Assembly: GCF_010500995.1 (NCBI RefSeq) | Contig: NZ_QVMK01000013.1 | Location: 1-64,000 of the forward strand | DNA from: Bacteroides sp. 224 | GTDB lineage: Bacteria; Bacteroidota; Bacteroidia; Bacteroidales; Bacteroidaceae | Reading direction: 5' to 3' | DNA: 64,000 nucleotides | Shown: one piece after another, positions 1-7,755 of the stretch | Position numbering within the stretch: position 1 is the first letter of the stretch | Layout of the letters: every line of letters starts with the position of its first letter | Notes under the pieces: generated by a model | Told to the model about the DNA's origin: nothing | The model's database searches: none | What the model saw: only the letters and a program-made list of their open reading frames with translations | Position numbers and translations under genes: made by a program

Positions 1-75
1 AGGGGAGGAATTCCTGCGGCATCGACTCCTCCCCTGCAAGGGGGAGGTGCCCAAAGGGCGGAGGGGGTATTTTAT
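1..75. repeat. GC-rich stem-loop repeat
   Basis: Bases 1-9 and 27-35 are perfect 9-bp inverted arms (AGGGGAGGA / TCCTCCCCT). Bases 28-34 can instead pair with 41-47, so two stems compete. The stretch is much richer in G+C than its surroundings and lies outside any reading frame. This is the look of an interspersed non-coding repeat, but only one copy is in the window and the left edge may be cut off. Confidence 0.5.
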
Positions 76-114
76 AAATTAATTATGAATACCTACTTAC
101 TTAAAATAGATAAG

Positions 115-305
115 ATGAAAACACGTTTATTACTGCTTATCTCTCTATCATTCTAAACGATCATATTCACCGCATTGAGTGGAGCTTTTATTCTACTTAT
201 ACCAATGCTCCGGGCCATCTGGAAGATTACCAATTGATTCTTCCTATTCCACAAAGCGTAATCGATAATAACAATGGGGTATTCACTCAAAATCCCAATT
301 ATTAA
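115..305 (+). pseudogene. SusD/RagB remnant (start and tail only)
   Basis: An ATG at 115 begins a signal-peptide-like stretch (MKTRLLLLISLSF) that stops at 154-156. From about 171 another frame reads to the TAA at 303-305 and has the classic SusD C-terminus: an EWSFYSTYTNAPGHL-like segment and then LPIPQSVIDNN and TQNPNY. SusD proteins normally have 500-650 residues, so almost the whole gene is missing and only its ends remain. It lies directly before two IPT/TIG lipoproteins, which fits an eroded PUL. No SusC gene is visible; it could lie to the left of the window. The joining of the 115 start to this tail is inferred; the SusD tail itself is clear. Confidence 0.7.
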
Positions 306-325
306 TCATTAAAGAAAACGAAATC

Positions 326-1831
326 ATGAAAAAGAATATAATTCGTTTGTTCTCACTATTGCTCGTTATATCGGGATTGGCAGTAGCCTCGTCTTGTAGT
401 GAAAGCCTTAAGATTGACACAATTGTTCAGGGAGATCCCTCAATCACCGGATTTGAACCCGGTAGCGGAAAAGCCGGTACGGAAATAACTGTTACCGGAG
501 CATATTTCCGTGATGTACTGCATGCTTATATCGGCAATGTAGAAGCTCCTATTAAATACCTTATTTCTCAGCAAACAGCCGTAATCGTGGTACCTACAGG
601 GGCTCAAAACGGTAAAATCGTATTTAAAACTAAAGAGAAAGAGGCACAAAGTGAGCAATCATTCACTGTAACCTTTCCACAACCGAGTTTAGCAACCATT
701 CCCCAATCGGGCAAAGTGAATGAAGAAGTTGAATTTCGCGGAAGTAACTTAGATATCATTGAAAGTGTTTATTTCAAAGACACTAAAGCTGTTATCAGCT
801 ACCAAAGCGAAAAAGAATTGGTGGTAGAAGTTCCTTTTGTATTGGACGATTTAGTGGACATCCGTCTTACCTATTCCAATGAACAAGGCGAACAAAGTAT
901 CACTGCCGACAGTAAGTTCGAGATTGAAAAGCCCAGACCTGTACTCTCAACTTCTATGCCTGCAAAGGTTACCGAAGGAAAAACCATTACACTGACTGGT
1001 GAAAACTTAGATCTCATAAAGAAAGTGATGTTTGGCAATGTAGAGGCATCGATAACTCGCTATGAATCATCCTTTCTTACTTTCCACGTACCCACTTTGC
1101 CCAAAACCGCTTCTGTTAAAGTAGTTGCCTATTATTATGAGGAAACAGCATCTGTTACCTTGTCCGAATCGTGCGAAGTATTTATCCCCAAAGTATTCTC
1201 TTACCTCAACCGGACGCTTGGATCGCACAGAAACGCCAATTTTGGTAACCTATTTAATGCTGCTACCGGAGATGCAAGTTCTGTTTGTGTGCTTAAAACC
1301 CCTGCTTCTCAACCTTTAATTGATTTTGCATCTGTTTTCAATAGTGGATTTGATTTTGCTATTAACAGTCCGCACAACACAGTAAACGGACTCCGGAACT
1401 ACTGGTGCGACGGCAAAGGAATTACCACAGCCAATACACTTGATGCACTAACCAAAGAAGGATTTGGCGACTTTTTAAGCACCAAAACACTTCTCAAAGT
1501 ATTACTAAGCAGTAAGGCCGAACAAGCAGAAATTATTAACAAAGTTGTAAACGGAGAAATAGCCGAACTCTCTCCCGAGGCAACCCCTGCCCTATTTAAT
1601 GGTAAAATTGTGGCAGATAAGAACTCTGTCAGAACTCGTAAAACAGGCGAAGCCGTTGGCACAGAATCAGAAAGCATCTTTAAAGTAGGCAGTGTGATAG
1701 TATTCAAGAATGAGAAAAAGAAAAAGGTAGGTTTATTATACATCCGAAAAATAAACGTGTACTACGACAAGCTGAAAGCTGATAACGATGCTAATGCATC
1801 TATTGAATTTGATGTTTATTTTGAACGTTAA
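326..1831 (+). CDS. IPT/TIG-domain surface lipoprotein
   Basis: 501 residues. A signal peptide ends in a lipobox-like ASSC with Cys24, so the product is probably an outer-membrane lipoprotein. Three Ig-like IPT/TIG modules follow (about residues 40-115, 120-200 and 205-285), each with the pattern 'G-x-x-V-x-x-G-x-x-L...V.FG' (for example GKAGTEITVTGAYF and VTEGKTITLTGENL). The last 215 residues are unlike any family I recognise. Such proteins sit on the cell surface in PULs and often bind glycan. It starts 20 bp after the SusD remnant and is followed closely by a second IPT/TIG lipoprotein, so it may be a survivor of a decayed PUL or have been reused. Substrate unknown. Confidence 0.75.
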   Translation: MKKNIIRLFSLLLVISGLAVASSCSESLKIDTIVQGDPSITGFEPGSGKAGTEITVTGAYFRDVLHAYIGNVEAPIKYLISQQTAVIVVPTGAQNGKIVFKTKEKEAQSEQSFTVTFPQPSLATIPQSGKVNEEVEFRGSNLDIIESVYFKDTKAVISYQSEKELVVEVPFVLDDLVDIRLTYSNEQGEQSITADSKFEIEKPRPVLSTSMPAKVTEGKTITLTGENLDLIKKVMFGNVEASITRYESSFLTFHVPTLPKTASVKVVAYYYEETASVTLSESCEVFIPKVFSYLNRTLGSHRNANFGNLFNAATGDASSVCVLKTPASQPLIDFASVFNSGFDFAINSPHNTVNGLRNYWCDGKGITTANTLDALTKEGFGDFLSTKTLLKVLLSSKAEQAEIINKVVNGEIAELSPEATPALFNGKIVADKNSVRTRKTGEAVGTESESIFKVGSVIVFKNEKKKKVGLLYIRKINVYYDKLKADNDANASIEFDVYFER

Positions 1832-1838
1832 CCCCTCA

Positions 1839-2498
1839 ATGAAAAGAATCATGAAACAAAAATATAGCTTATTATCAACAATGCTTTATTCACTCGTACT
1901 GATATTTTCTGCATGTACGCGTGATAATGACATCGACATCCCTCAAACTTCTGTAAACAAAATAACAGAAACCACAGTAACCGTAGGAGATGAAATTACT
2001 TTTACAGGTTCTAACATACACCTGATTACCAAGGTTACCTTCGGAGAAGCCAAAGCTGAAGTAAATCTTGAATTGGCCAAAAGAGACAAACATTCCTTAA
2101 CCGTAGTAGTTCCTGAATTATTGGAAACTCAAAAAGTCAAGTTGTTTGTAACTTATAATACCAATAAAAGAATCGTTTTATCAGAAGAGTTAGAGGTAAT
2201 TGTACCTCCTGTGATTCCAACAGTGACTTCATCATTACCTTCCTCGGTTATATCGGGTAAGGTTGTAGAGCTGGAAGGAACAGGCTTAAAAATTATTAAG
2301 AGTATATTCTTAGACAATACAGAAATAACCTACCGAAGCAAAGATGAAAGCAGCATCTCCTTTGTGGCTCCTGAAGTAGACACAGAAATATCGGTACAGG
2401 TTAAGTTTATCTATGATAACTCATTGGGTTCCAATAAAGAACTCTTGGTAGGAACATTAACTATTGAACCTCTTCCTGCAATTAAAGTTTTGAAATAG
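1839..2498 (+). CDS. Small IPT/TIG-domain lipoprotein
   Basis: About 219 residues with two IPT/TIG Ig-like modules (roughly 30-120 and 125-215) after a lipoprotein signal ending FSAC. The frame is open from an ATG at 1788, but that would overlap the previous gene by 44 bp and put 17 odd residues before the signal peptide. Starts at 1839 or 1851 give a normal signal, so 1839 is used here. It lies 7 bp after the 501-residue IPT/TIG gene and ends before a clear terminator, so the two form one unit. It is probably a surface binding or scaffold protein; the ligand is unknown. Confidence 0.7.
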   Translation: MKRIMKQKYSLLSTMLYSLVLIFSACTRDNDIDIPQTSVNKITETTVTVGDEITFTGSNIHLITKVTFGEAKAEVNLELAKRDKHSLTVVVPELLETQKVKLFVTYNTNKRIVLSEELEVIVPPVIPTVTSSLPSSVISGKVVELEGTGLKIIKSIFLDNTEITYRSKDESSISFVAPEVDTEISVQVKFIYDNSLGSNKELLVGTLTIEPLPAIKVLK

Positions 2499-2515
2499 AA
2501 AGATGTAGTGAAATC

Positions 2516-2548
2516 TGCCGGGGCTATTGTAGTTCCGGCATTTTTTTT
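2516..2548 (+). terminator. Rho-independent terminator
   Basis: TGCCGG (2516-2521) pairs with CCGGCA (2535-2540) and is followed by eight T. It lies 17 bp after the IPT/TIG pair. Confidence 0.8.
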
Positions 2549-2573
2549 GCTTTGTTGTACAAGTAAGTATTCT

Positions 2574-2734
2574 AAAGGTATACATGTAAACTTTTTAAAG
2601 GTACGTACCTAAGATATCTGTAAGTATATACCTAAGCAACCCAAAGGTGTACACCTAAGCAACCTTTAGATATACACCTAAGCAACCATTAGGTGTACAC
2701 TTAAGCGACCTTTAGGTATATACCTTTGCAGGCT
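2574..2734. repeat. Seven-unit 23-bp tandem array with palindromic cores
   Basis: Seven units in exact 23-bp register start at 2574, 2597, 2620, 2643, 2666, 2689 and 2712. Each has a 12-bp dyad of the form AGGTnnnnACCT and an 11-bp linker close to AAGCAACCTTT. Three cores are perfect palindromes (AGGTACGTACCT, AGGTGTACACCT, AGGTATATACCT), so the centre changes while the symmetry stays. There is no open frame. It could be a set of dimeric protein-binding sites or a minisatellite. Confidence 0.85.
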
Positions 2735-3112
2735 GAAAGTGTATGGTCCGGTTCAAATTACCATCTTCACCCTTATTCCTTTTTTATTAGCCCCTCCCGA
2801 AAGAACAAAACCAAATTATCAATTTGCTATTAATTCATTCACAAAACACATTTCAACGGAGTAAAAGAGAACAAAACAACAGACCAACCAGCACAAACGC
2901 AAACAATTCGAGCAAAAACAGTATCACTTCGTTTTTCTTAAACCCGATTTCCTTGCGTTATTTTCAACCTTCCCCAATGTTGGTCGAGAAAAAGCCATTC
3001 TAAGAGGCTTTCATTTACCTGAATGATGCATGAGAACGGTTATTTGTAATTTGATATTCTCCCTCATAGAATCGCAAAATCGTTAAAGAAGCTAAAATAT
3101 AAGCTATAACTA
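2735..3112. other. Intergenic stretch, no gene seen
   Basis: AT-rich DNA between the 23-bp array and the ahpC promoter. I see no convincing open frame, tRNA or strong hairpin. Confidence 0.6.
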
Positions 3113-3142
3113 TTGCTAATTCGAATAATCAGCCTACATTTG
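3113..3142 (+). promoter_or_regulatory. ahpC promoter (Bacteroidetes type)
   Basis: TTG at 3113-3115, 19 bases, then TACATTTG at 3135-3142, matching the Bacteroides -33/-7 consensus TTTG / TAnnTTTG. It lies about 48 bp before the ahpC start. Confidence 0.65.
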
Positions 3143-3189
3143 TAATCATTCTAAATTAATAAAACAATAAAATATTTAAAACCTTATGT

Positions 3190-3756
3190 ATGGCACCAAT
3201 TATTAATTCTTACATCCCCGAGTTTAAAGTAAACGCTTTCCACAATGGCGAGTTCAAAACTATTACCGATAAAGATGTAAAAGGGAAATGGGGTATTTTC
3301 TTCTTCTATCCGGCAGACTTTACTTTTGTTTGTCCTACAGAATTGGAAGATATGGCCGAGAACTATGCTCAATTTCAAGAGCTTGGCATTGAAGTATACT
3401 CAGTAAGTACCGACACACACTTCGTGCACAAAGCATGGCACGATGAATCTCCAAGCATCAAAAAAATACAATATCCAATGTTAGCAGACCCCACAGGGGC
3501 ACTTTCTCGCGCATTGGGTGTATATATTGAAGAAGAAGGATTGGCTTATCGCGGTACTTTCTTATTCAACCCGGAAGGGCAAATCAAAGTTTGCGAAATC
3601 CATGATAATGGAATCGGACGCAATGCAAGCGAACTTCTCCGCAAAGCAGAAGCAGCTAAATTTGTGGCTGAGAACCCGTATGAAGTATGCCCTGCTAAAT
3701 GGAAAAAAGGAGAGAAAACATTGAAACCGGGTATTGACCTTGTAGGTAAGATCTAA
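3190..3756 (+). CDS. ahpC: Alkyl hydroperoxide reductase subunit C
   Basis: A 188-residue typical 2-Cys peroxiredoxin that reduces hydrogen peroxide and organic peroxides in the cytoplasm. The peroxidatic Cys48 is in the motif DFTFVCPTE and the resolving Cys167 in EVCPAKW; the length is normal for AhpC. The usual partner AhpF does not follow, because a strong terminator closes the transcript. A PerR-like Fur protein is encoded 217 bp downstream, which suggests peroxide control; OxyR is the known regulator of ahpC in Bacteroides fragilis. An ATG at 3190 preceded by a good promoter sets the start. Confidence 0.97.
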   Translation: MAPIINSYIPEFKVNAFHNGEFKTITDKDVKGKWGIFFFYPADFTFVCPTELEDMAENYAQFQELGIEVYSVSTDTHFVHKAWHDESPSIKKIQYPMLADPTGALSRALGVYIEEEGLAYRGTFLFNPEGQIKVCEIHDNGIGRNASELLRKAEAAKFVAENPYEVCPAKWKKGEKTLKPGIDLVGKI

Positions 3757-3800
3757 CTAACTAACCAATTTCAAATAAACTCTAAATTTCTATCAAGGAA

Positions 3801-3836
3801 ACGGGGTAAAGGTCTTATTCCTTTGCCCCGTTTTTT
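3801..3836 (+). terminator. Terminator of ahpC
   Basis: ACGGGGTAAAGG (3801-3812) pairs with CCTTTGCCCCGT (3820-3831), with one G-U pair, and is followed by TTTTT. Confidence 0.9.
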
Positions 3837-3940
3837 CTACTAAACAAAAGAGTATGAACAATATTCTACATTTTTAGATAAAAGAGCAGCGATATTTGTT
3901 AATCTGTAGCTAATCTAAATCAAGTTTATAACTTTTAGAG

Positions 3941-3948
3941 TATATTTG
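3941..3948 (+). promoter_or_regulatory. Candidate -7 element of the Fur-family gene
   Basis: TATATTTG matches TAnnTTTG and lies 25 bp before the start codon. I see no good -33 TTG at the usual distance. Confidence 0.45.
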
Positions 3949-3973
3949 CACTATCTTTTTATATTTTAATTCA

Positions 3974-4387
3974 ATGACGAATATTCAGGAGATACATACT
4001 TATTTAAAGAGCCATGATATTAAGCCCACTATGCAGCGGGTGGTTATTATGCAATACTTAATGGAACATAGAACTCATCCTACCATTGATGAGATTTTTT
4101 GCAGTTTGTCTCCTTCGATACCTACATTATCCAAGGCTACTGTTTACAACACGCTCAAACTTCTGTACGAGAAGAATGCGGTTCTCTCGCTAACAATTGA
4201 TGAGAAGAATGTGCGCTATGATGCGTATACATATACACATGCACACTTTAAATGCAAAAAATGTGGAAGAATCTACGATATTCCATTAGATGAGAATCAA
4301 GTTCCTCCTTTTAGTAATGACACCAATCATAAGCTCGATGAAACTCAAGTTTACTTCTTAGGCATCTGCGAGCACTGTCAAGATTAA
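3974..4387 (+). CDS. Fur-family regulator, PerR-like
   Basis: 137 residues: an N-terminal winged helix (about 1-80) and a C-terminal metal-binding dimerisation domain. Ligands expected for the PerR sensing site are visible: the His in HPTIDEIF, the Asp in RYD and the paired His in THAHF. A structural zinc site is formed by CKKC and CEHC. The RYD Asp is the residue typical of peroxide-sensing PerR rather than iron-sensing Fur. The neighbouring ahpC supports a role in the peroxide response. Family membership is certain; the PerR assignment rests on these residues and the context. A perfect 16-bp stem terminates it. Confidence 0.9.
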   Translation: MTNIQEIHTYLKSHDIKPTMQRVVIMQYLMEHRTHPTIDEIFCSLSPSIPTLSKATVYNTLKLLYEKNAVLSLTIDEKNVRYDAYTYTHAHFKCKKCGRIYDIPLDENQVPPFSNDTNHKLDETQVYFLGICEHCQD

Positions 4388-4407
4388 CATCTACTATAAT
4401 AAGAAAA

Positions 4408-4447
4408 ACAAAGCCCTTACCAAACGAATCATTGGTAAGGGCTTTGT
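4408..4447 (+). terminator. Terminator of the Fur-family gene
   Basis: A perfect 16-bp stem (4408-4423 with 4432-4447) has an 8-base loop. The T run is short, but the hairpin is the strongest in this area. Confidence 0.8.
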
Positions 4448-4484
4448 TTGTACCGCCCTTTTACATTAATTAACCGAAGCATCA

Positions 4485-4527
4485 TTGCTTATCTACGAAA
4501 CTTTCGTAGATTTGCGATAGTTTCGTA
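4485..4527 (+). promoter_or_regulatory. Promoter and operator of the BlaI-type regulator
   Basis: TTG at 4485-4487, 19 bases, then TAGATTTG at 4507-4514 form the promoter. Overlapping it is a perfect dyad, TCTACGAA at 4492-4499 and TTCGTAGA at 4503-4510, with a 3-base centre. A further half site TTTCGTA lies at 4521-4527. A dyad placed between and over the promoter elements is what an autorepressing BlaI/MecI protein would use. Confidence 0.7.
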
Positions 4528-4540
4528 ATTCAACATTAAT

Positions 4541-4906
4541 ATGGAAAAACTAACTATACAAGAAGAAGAAGCAATGATCCACATCTGGGAGTTGGGAAGT
4601 TGTTTTGTTAAAGACATAGTAGCAAAGTATCAAAAACCCACTCCACCATATACAACCATAGCTTCTGTTGTAAAGAACCTGGAGAAAAAGGGATATCTCG
4701 AATCCAAAAGATATGGAAACACATATCAGTATACCCCTATCATCAAAGAAAATGAATATAAGAAGAGTTTTATGAGTAATGTAGTACGCAACTATTTCGA
4801 AAACTCTTATAAGGAAATGGTTTCTTTCTTTGCAAAAGACCAGAAAATCTCTACGGATGACCTGAAAGAAATCATCCACATGATTGAAAAAGGAAAAGAA
4901 AACTAA
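4541..4906 (+). CDS. BlaI/MecI/CopY-family repressor
   Basis: 121 residues, the usual size for the family. A winged helix covers about residues 1-75 (LTIQEEEAMIHIWELG at the start, then PPYTTIASVVKNLEKKGYL as recognition region) and a short dimerisation tail follows. Family members repress their own operon until the membrane partner triggers their cleavage. The next gene is such a partner, an M56 protease, 13 bp downstream. A perfect dyad overlaps the promoter. Nothing in the window encodes a beta-lactamase, so the regulated stress is not antibiotic resistance by context. Confidence 0.92.
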   Translation: MEKLTIQEEEAMIHIWELGSCFVKDIVAKYQKPTPPYTTIASVVKNLEKKGYLESKRYGNTYQYTPIIKENEYKKSFMSNVVRNYFENSYKEMVSFFAKDQKISTDDLKEIIHMIEKGKEN

Positions 4907-4919
4907 TCTTCGCCCTGCC

Positions 4920-6623
4920 ATGAGTCACGAGTTAACCTACTTTCTGAAAGTCAACATTGCCATCGCATTATTCTATGCATTCTATAGACTCTTCTTCTAT
5001 AAAGATACCTTCTTTAAATGGAGACGCACAGCTTTACTTTGTTTCTTTCTGGTAGCAGCATGTTATCCCTTATTAAATATTCAGGAATGGGTAAAGAGTC
5101 AAGAGCCTATAGCTGCCATGGCCGATCTTTATGCCGGTTTCATGTTGCCGGATATTCAAATCGAAGCTTCGAAAGCATTCAGTTGGAAAGACTTTATTCT
5201 TTCTTCTCTACATTATATATATTGGGCAGTATGTACTGGTTTATTCATTCGCTTCTTTATTCAACTTACCAGCATTATAAAGCTTGCCGCATGTACAAAA
5301 ACGGATTATATAAACGGAGTCAAAATTCATATACTCAATAAAGAACAAGGACCTTTTTCATTCTTTAAATGGATATTTATTAATCCGGATGCTCATGAAA
5401 AAGAAGAAGTAGAGGAAATATTGACTCACGAAAAAACACATGCCGGCCAATGGCACTCCATAGATGTGATAATCAGTGAATTATTCTGTATGATTTGTTG
5501 GTTCAACCCTTTCATTTGGTTGATGAAGCGCGAAGTACGCTGCAACCTCGAATTTATGGCAGACAACAAAGTACTGGAACACGGTTATGACAGCAAAAGG
5601 TATCAATACCATCTTTTAGGATTGGCACATCATAAACAGGTAGCTACACTCTCAAATAATTTCAATGTTTTACCACTTAAAAATCGAATTAAAATGATGA
5701 ATACAAAAAGAACAGGGCGTATAGGCAGAACCAAATACCTTATGTTTCTACCCTTAGCCGCTTTACTACTGATAATCAGCAACATCGAAGCCATAGCCCG
5801 AAATACGGAAAGATTAGCAGGACAGGCCGTACAACCTCACGTAGCCCTAACCGACACGGTACCTTTCGAAGTAGTAGAAAATATGCCTGTATTTCCCGGT
5901 GGTCATCAAGCATTAATGACATATCTTCTTAACAATGTTAAATTTCCGCCAGAAGCCATGGAAAGCGGAATACAAGGACGAGTTGTAGTTCAGTTTATTG
6001 TTGAAAAAGATGGCTCCGTAAACAATCCTGTTATAGTGCGTAGCATAGATCCGTATCTGGATAAAGAAGCTCTCAGAGTTGTTTCTAATATGCCTAACTG
6101 GACTCCTGGTACACAACGGGGAAAAACGGTACGTGTAAAATATACAATACCTGTTTCATTTCGGCCAAGCGGTCCCGAGGAAGTTATGATCGTTTCCCAT
6201 AATAACCCTACACAAATCGACCACGCGGAAGTTGTGACCATTGCCTATAATAATTCTGCACCAACCGATCCTTCTACCCAAGTTTTTGAAGTAGTTGAAA
6301 CAATGCCGGAGTTCCCTGGCGGTAAAGAAGGACTTATGAATTTTCTTGCACAAAACATCAAATATCCGGTTGAGGCACAAAATGCAAAGGAAGAAGGACG
6401 AGTGATTATTAAATTCACTATTACCAAAGAAGGAAAAGTAACAAATCCTCATATCGCACGTGGCATATCTTCTTCATTAAATGCTGAGGCCATTCGGATT
6501 ATCAATACCATGCCCGATTGGAAACCGGGTAAGCAAAGAGGACAGAATGTAAATGTGAATTATACAGTACCTATAACTTTTAGCTTAAACGAGAAACCTC
6601 GAACAGAAATTGAGAATAAGTAG
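4920..6623 (+). CDS. M56 (BlaR1-type) membrane metalloprotease with two TonB C-terminal modules
   Basis: About 567 residues from the ATG at 4920. An in-frame ATG at 4884 would overlap the repressor by 23 bp, and MSHELTYFLK fits the usual family N-terminus better. Several membrane helices come first (around 8-27, 37-50, 95-120), then the zinc site HEKTH at 170-174 with the third ligand probably Glu211 in CNLEFMADN. A last helix lies near 270-290. Two periplasmic TonB C-terminal modules (about 325-415 and 460-555) each carry the FPGG motif. BlaR1 has a penicillin-binding sensor at this position; here it is replaced by TonB modules, so the signal is probably another envelope cue. It should act by relieving the upstream repressor. 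Confidence 0.9.
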   Translation: MSHELTYFLKVNIAIALFYAFYRLFFYKDTFFKWRRTALLCFFLVAACYPLLNIQEWVKSQEPIAAMADLYAGFMLPDIQIEASKAFSWKDFILSSLHYIYWAVCTGLFIRFFIQLTSIIKLAACTKTDYINGVKIHILNKEQGPFSFFKWIFINPDAHEKEEVEEILTHEKTHAGQWHSIDVIISELFCMICWFNPFIWLMKREVRCNLEFMADNKVLEHGYDSKRYQYHLLGLAHHKQVATLSNNFNVLPLKNRIKMMNTKRTGRIGRTKYLMFLPLAALLLIISNIEAIARNTERLAGQAVQPHVALTDTVPFEVVENMPVFPGGHQALMTYLLNNVKFPPEAMESGIQGRVVVQFIVEKDGSVNNPVIVRSIDPYLDKEALRVVSNMPNWTPGTQRGKTVRVKYTIPVSFRPSGPEEVMIVSHNNPTQIDHAEVVTIAYNNSAPTDPSTQVFEVVETMPEFPGGKEGLMNFLAQNIKYPVEAQNAKEEGRVIIKFTITKEGKVTNPHIARGISSSLNAEAIRIINTMPDWKPGKQRGQNVNVNYTVPITFSLNEKPRTEIENK

Positions 6624-6672
6624 AGAGAGGGGGAGTGATAAATTCTATATAAAATCATGTTCCGCATGATGT

Positions 6673-6695
6673 AGGGCAGGCTTTGTGTCTGCCCT
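6673..6695 (+). terminator. Weak hairpin after the M56 gene
   Basis: AGGGCAG (6673-6679) pairs with CTGCCCT (6689-6695). No proper T run follows, so termination is uncertain. Confidence 0.35.
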
Positions 6696-6735
6696 GATAA
6701 AAACCAAAAACTAATCACAAAATCAGAATAAACCC

Positions 6736-6765
6736 TTGCATTCTTTTTAAAAGTAATTATATTTG
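6736..6765 (+). promoter_or_regulatory. Promoter of the secreted TonB-module gene
   Basis: TTG at 6736-6738, 19 bases, then TATATTTG at 6758-6765: the same spacing as the ahpC and BlaI promoters in this window. It is 45 bp from the start codon. Confidence 0.65.
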
Positions 6766-6810
6766 TAAAAGGTCTTATAGTAAGCTACTAAACTATAATC
6801 ATTAACAAAT

Positions 6811-7662
6811 ATGAAAAACAGATTAAAAGAACCCCTGAGAAAACTTACATTACTATTTTTCCTCTTCACCATCTCATCCGTAATCCCTAATAATGTTAAT
6901 GCACAAACAAAAGACAGTGAGTTGATGAATGATTCTACTGTGTATGATATTATAAAGTTGGTACCTTCATTCCCAGGAGGGCAAATGGAAATGATTAGCT
7001 TTATTAATAAAAGCATAGTTTATCCGGAAGCTGCTAAAGAGAAAGGAGATCAAGGAATGGTTTTGATACAATTTATTGTAGAGAAGGATGGAACAATAAC
7101 TAACCCGACTGTCTTTCAAAGCATAAGTCCGGAACTTGATGCCGAAGCTATTCGAATAGTAAATACTATGCCACATTGGGTATCCGGCAAATTAAATGAA
7201 AAAAGTGTAAGAACCAAATATACATTACCTATTTCTTTTGTTATTAACGAATCGAAAACTGTACAAATACTGGATAAAGACATCTTTCCAGCCAAAGGAG
7301 AAGAGGTGCTCGAAATAGTTGAGATTATGCCCGAATTTCCGGGTGGCGCATCAGCACTTCAAAGATTCCTTGCTGAAAATGTAAACTATCCTACTGAAGC
7401 TCTGAGACTTGGTGTTAGCGGTCGCGTTATAGTATCGTTTGTTATCGATACTAACGGAAAAGCTGTTGATCCGAGTATTATACGAAGCGTTCATCCTTTT
7501 TTAGATGCTGAAGCCAAACGAGTAATAAAGAAAATGCCTCTTTGGAAACCAGGTATTCAAAAGGGTAAAAAGGTGAAGGTAAGATATACTGTACCCTTAA
7601 ACTTCAAATTACCGGCAAGAAAGAATCCATATAAAATGGATGATCCTTTCTCTACTTTTTGA
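6811..7662 (+). CDS. Secreted protein with two TonB C-terminal modules
   Basis: 283 residues. A signal peptide ends about residue 31 (NVNA before QTKDSE). Two TonB C-terminal modules follow (about 45-145 and 165-270), each with an FPGG motif near its start and a YT(V/L)P(I/L)xF strand at its end. They closely resemble the two modules of the M56 protein just upstream, so the gene probably arose by copying that part without the protease. It has no membrane helix apart from the signal. It has its own promoter. It is more likely an envelope binding or signalling partner of the M56 protein than a working TonB energy transducer, since the usual anchor and proline-rich stretch are missing. Confidence 0.8.
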   Translation: MKNRLKEPLRKLTLLFFLFTISSVIPNNVNAQTKDSELMNDSTVYDIIKLVPSFPGGQMEMISFINKSIVYPEAAKEKGDQGMVLIQFIVEKDGTITNPTVFQSISPELDAEAIRIVNTMPHWVSGKLNEKSVRTKYTLPISFVINESKTVQILDKDIFPAKGEEVLEIVEIMPEFPGGASALQRFLAENVNYPTEALRLGVSGRVIVSFVIDTNGKAVDPSIIRSVHPFLDAEAKRVIKKMPLWKPGIQKGKKVKVRYTVPLNFKLPARKNPYKMDDPFSTF

Positions 7663-7682
7663 GGCAATTAATCACTAAAAGC

Positions 7683-7727
7683 AAAGCACCGGAATCAAGA
7701 TAATGTTTCTTGAAATTCCGGTGCTTT
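7683..7727. terminator. Bidirectional terminator
   Basis: AAAGCACCGGAAT (7683-7695) pairs with ATTCCGGTGCTTT (7715-7727). It lies between the converging TonB-module gene and creD and can serve both strands. Confidence 0.8.
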
Positions 7728-7755
7728 ATGTATTCAGTATCTTCTAAAGAGCTGT

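Noticed and set aside
2574..2734. CRISPR array
   Set aside because: Units follow each other in 23-bp register with nearly constant linkers; there are no variable spacers and no cas genes.
3090..3134. OxyR site before ahpC
   Set aside because: Some AGCTAT-like words are present, but not the four-part spaced pattern needed to call a site.
4550..4921. Minus-strand 123-residue gene
   Set aside because: Antisense to the BlaI-type repressor and covers its promoter side; no homology pattern.
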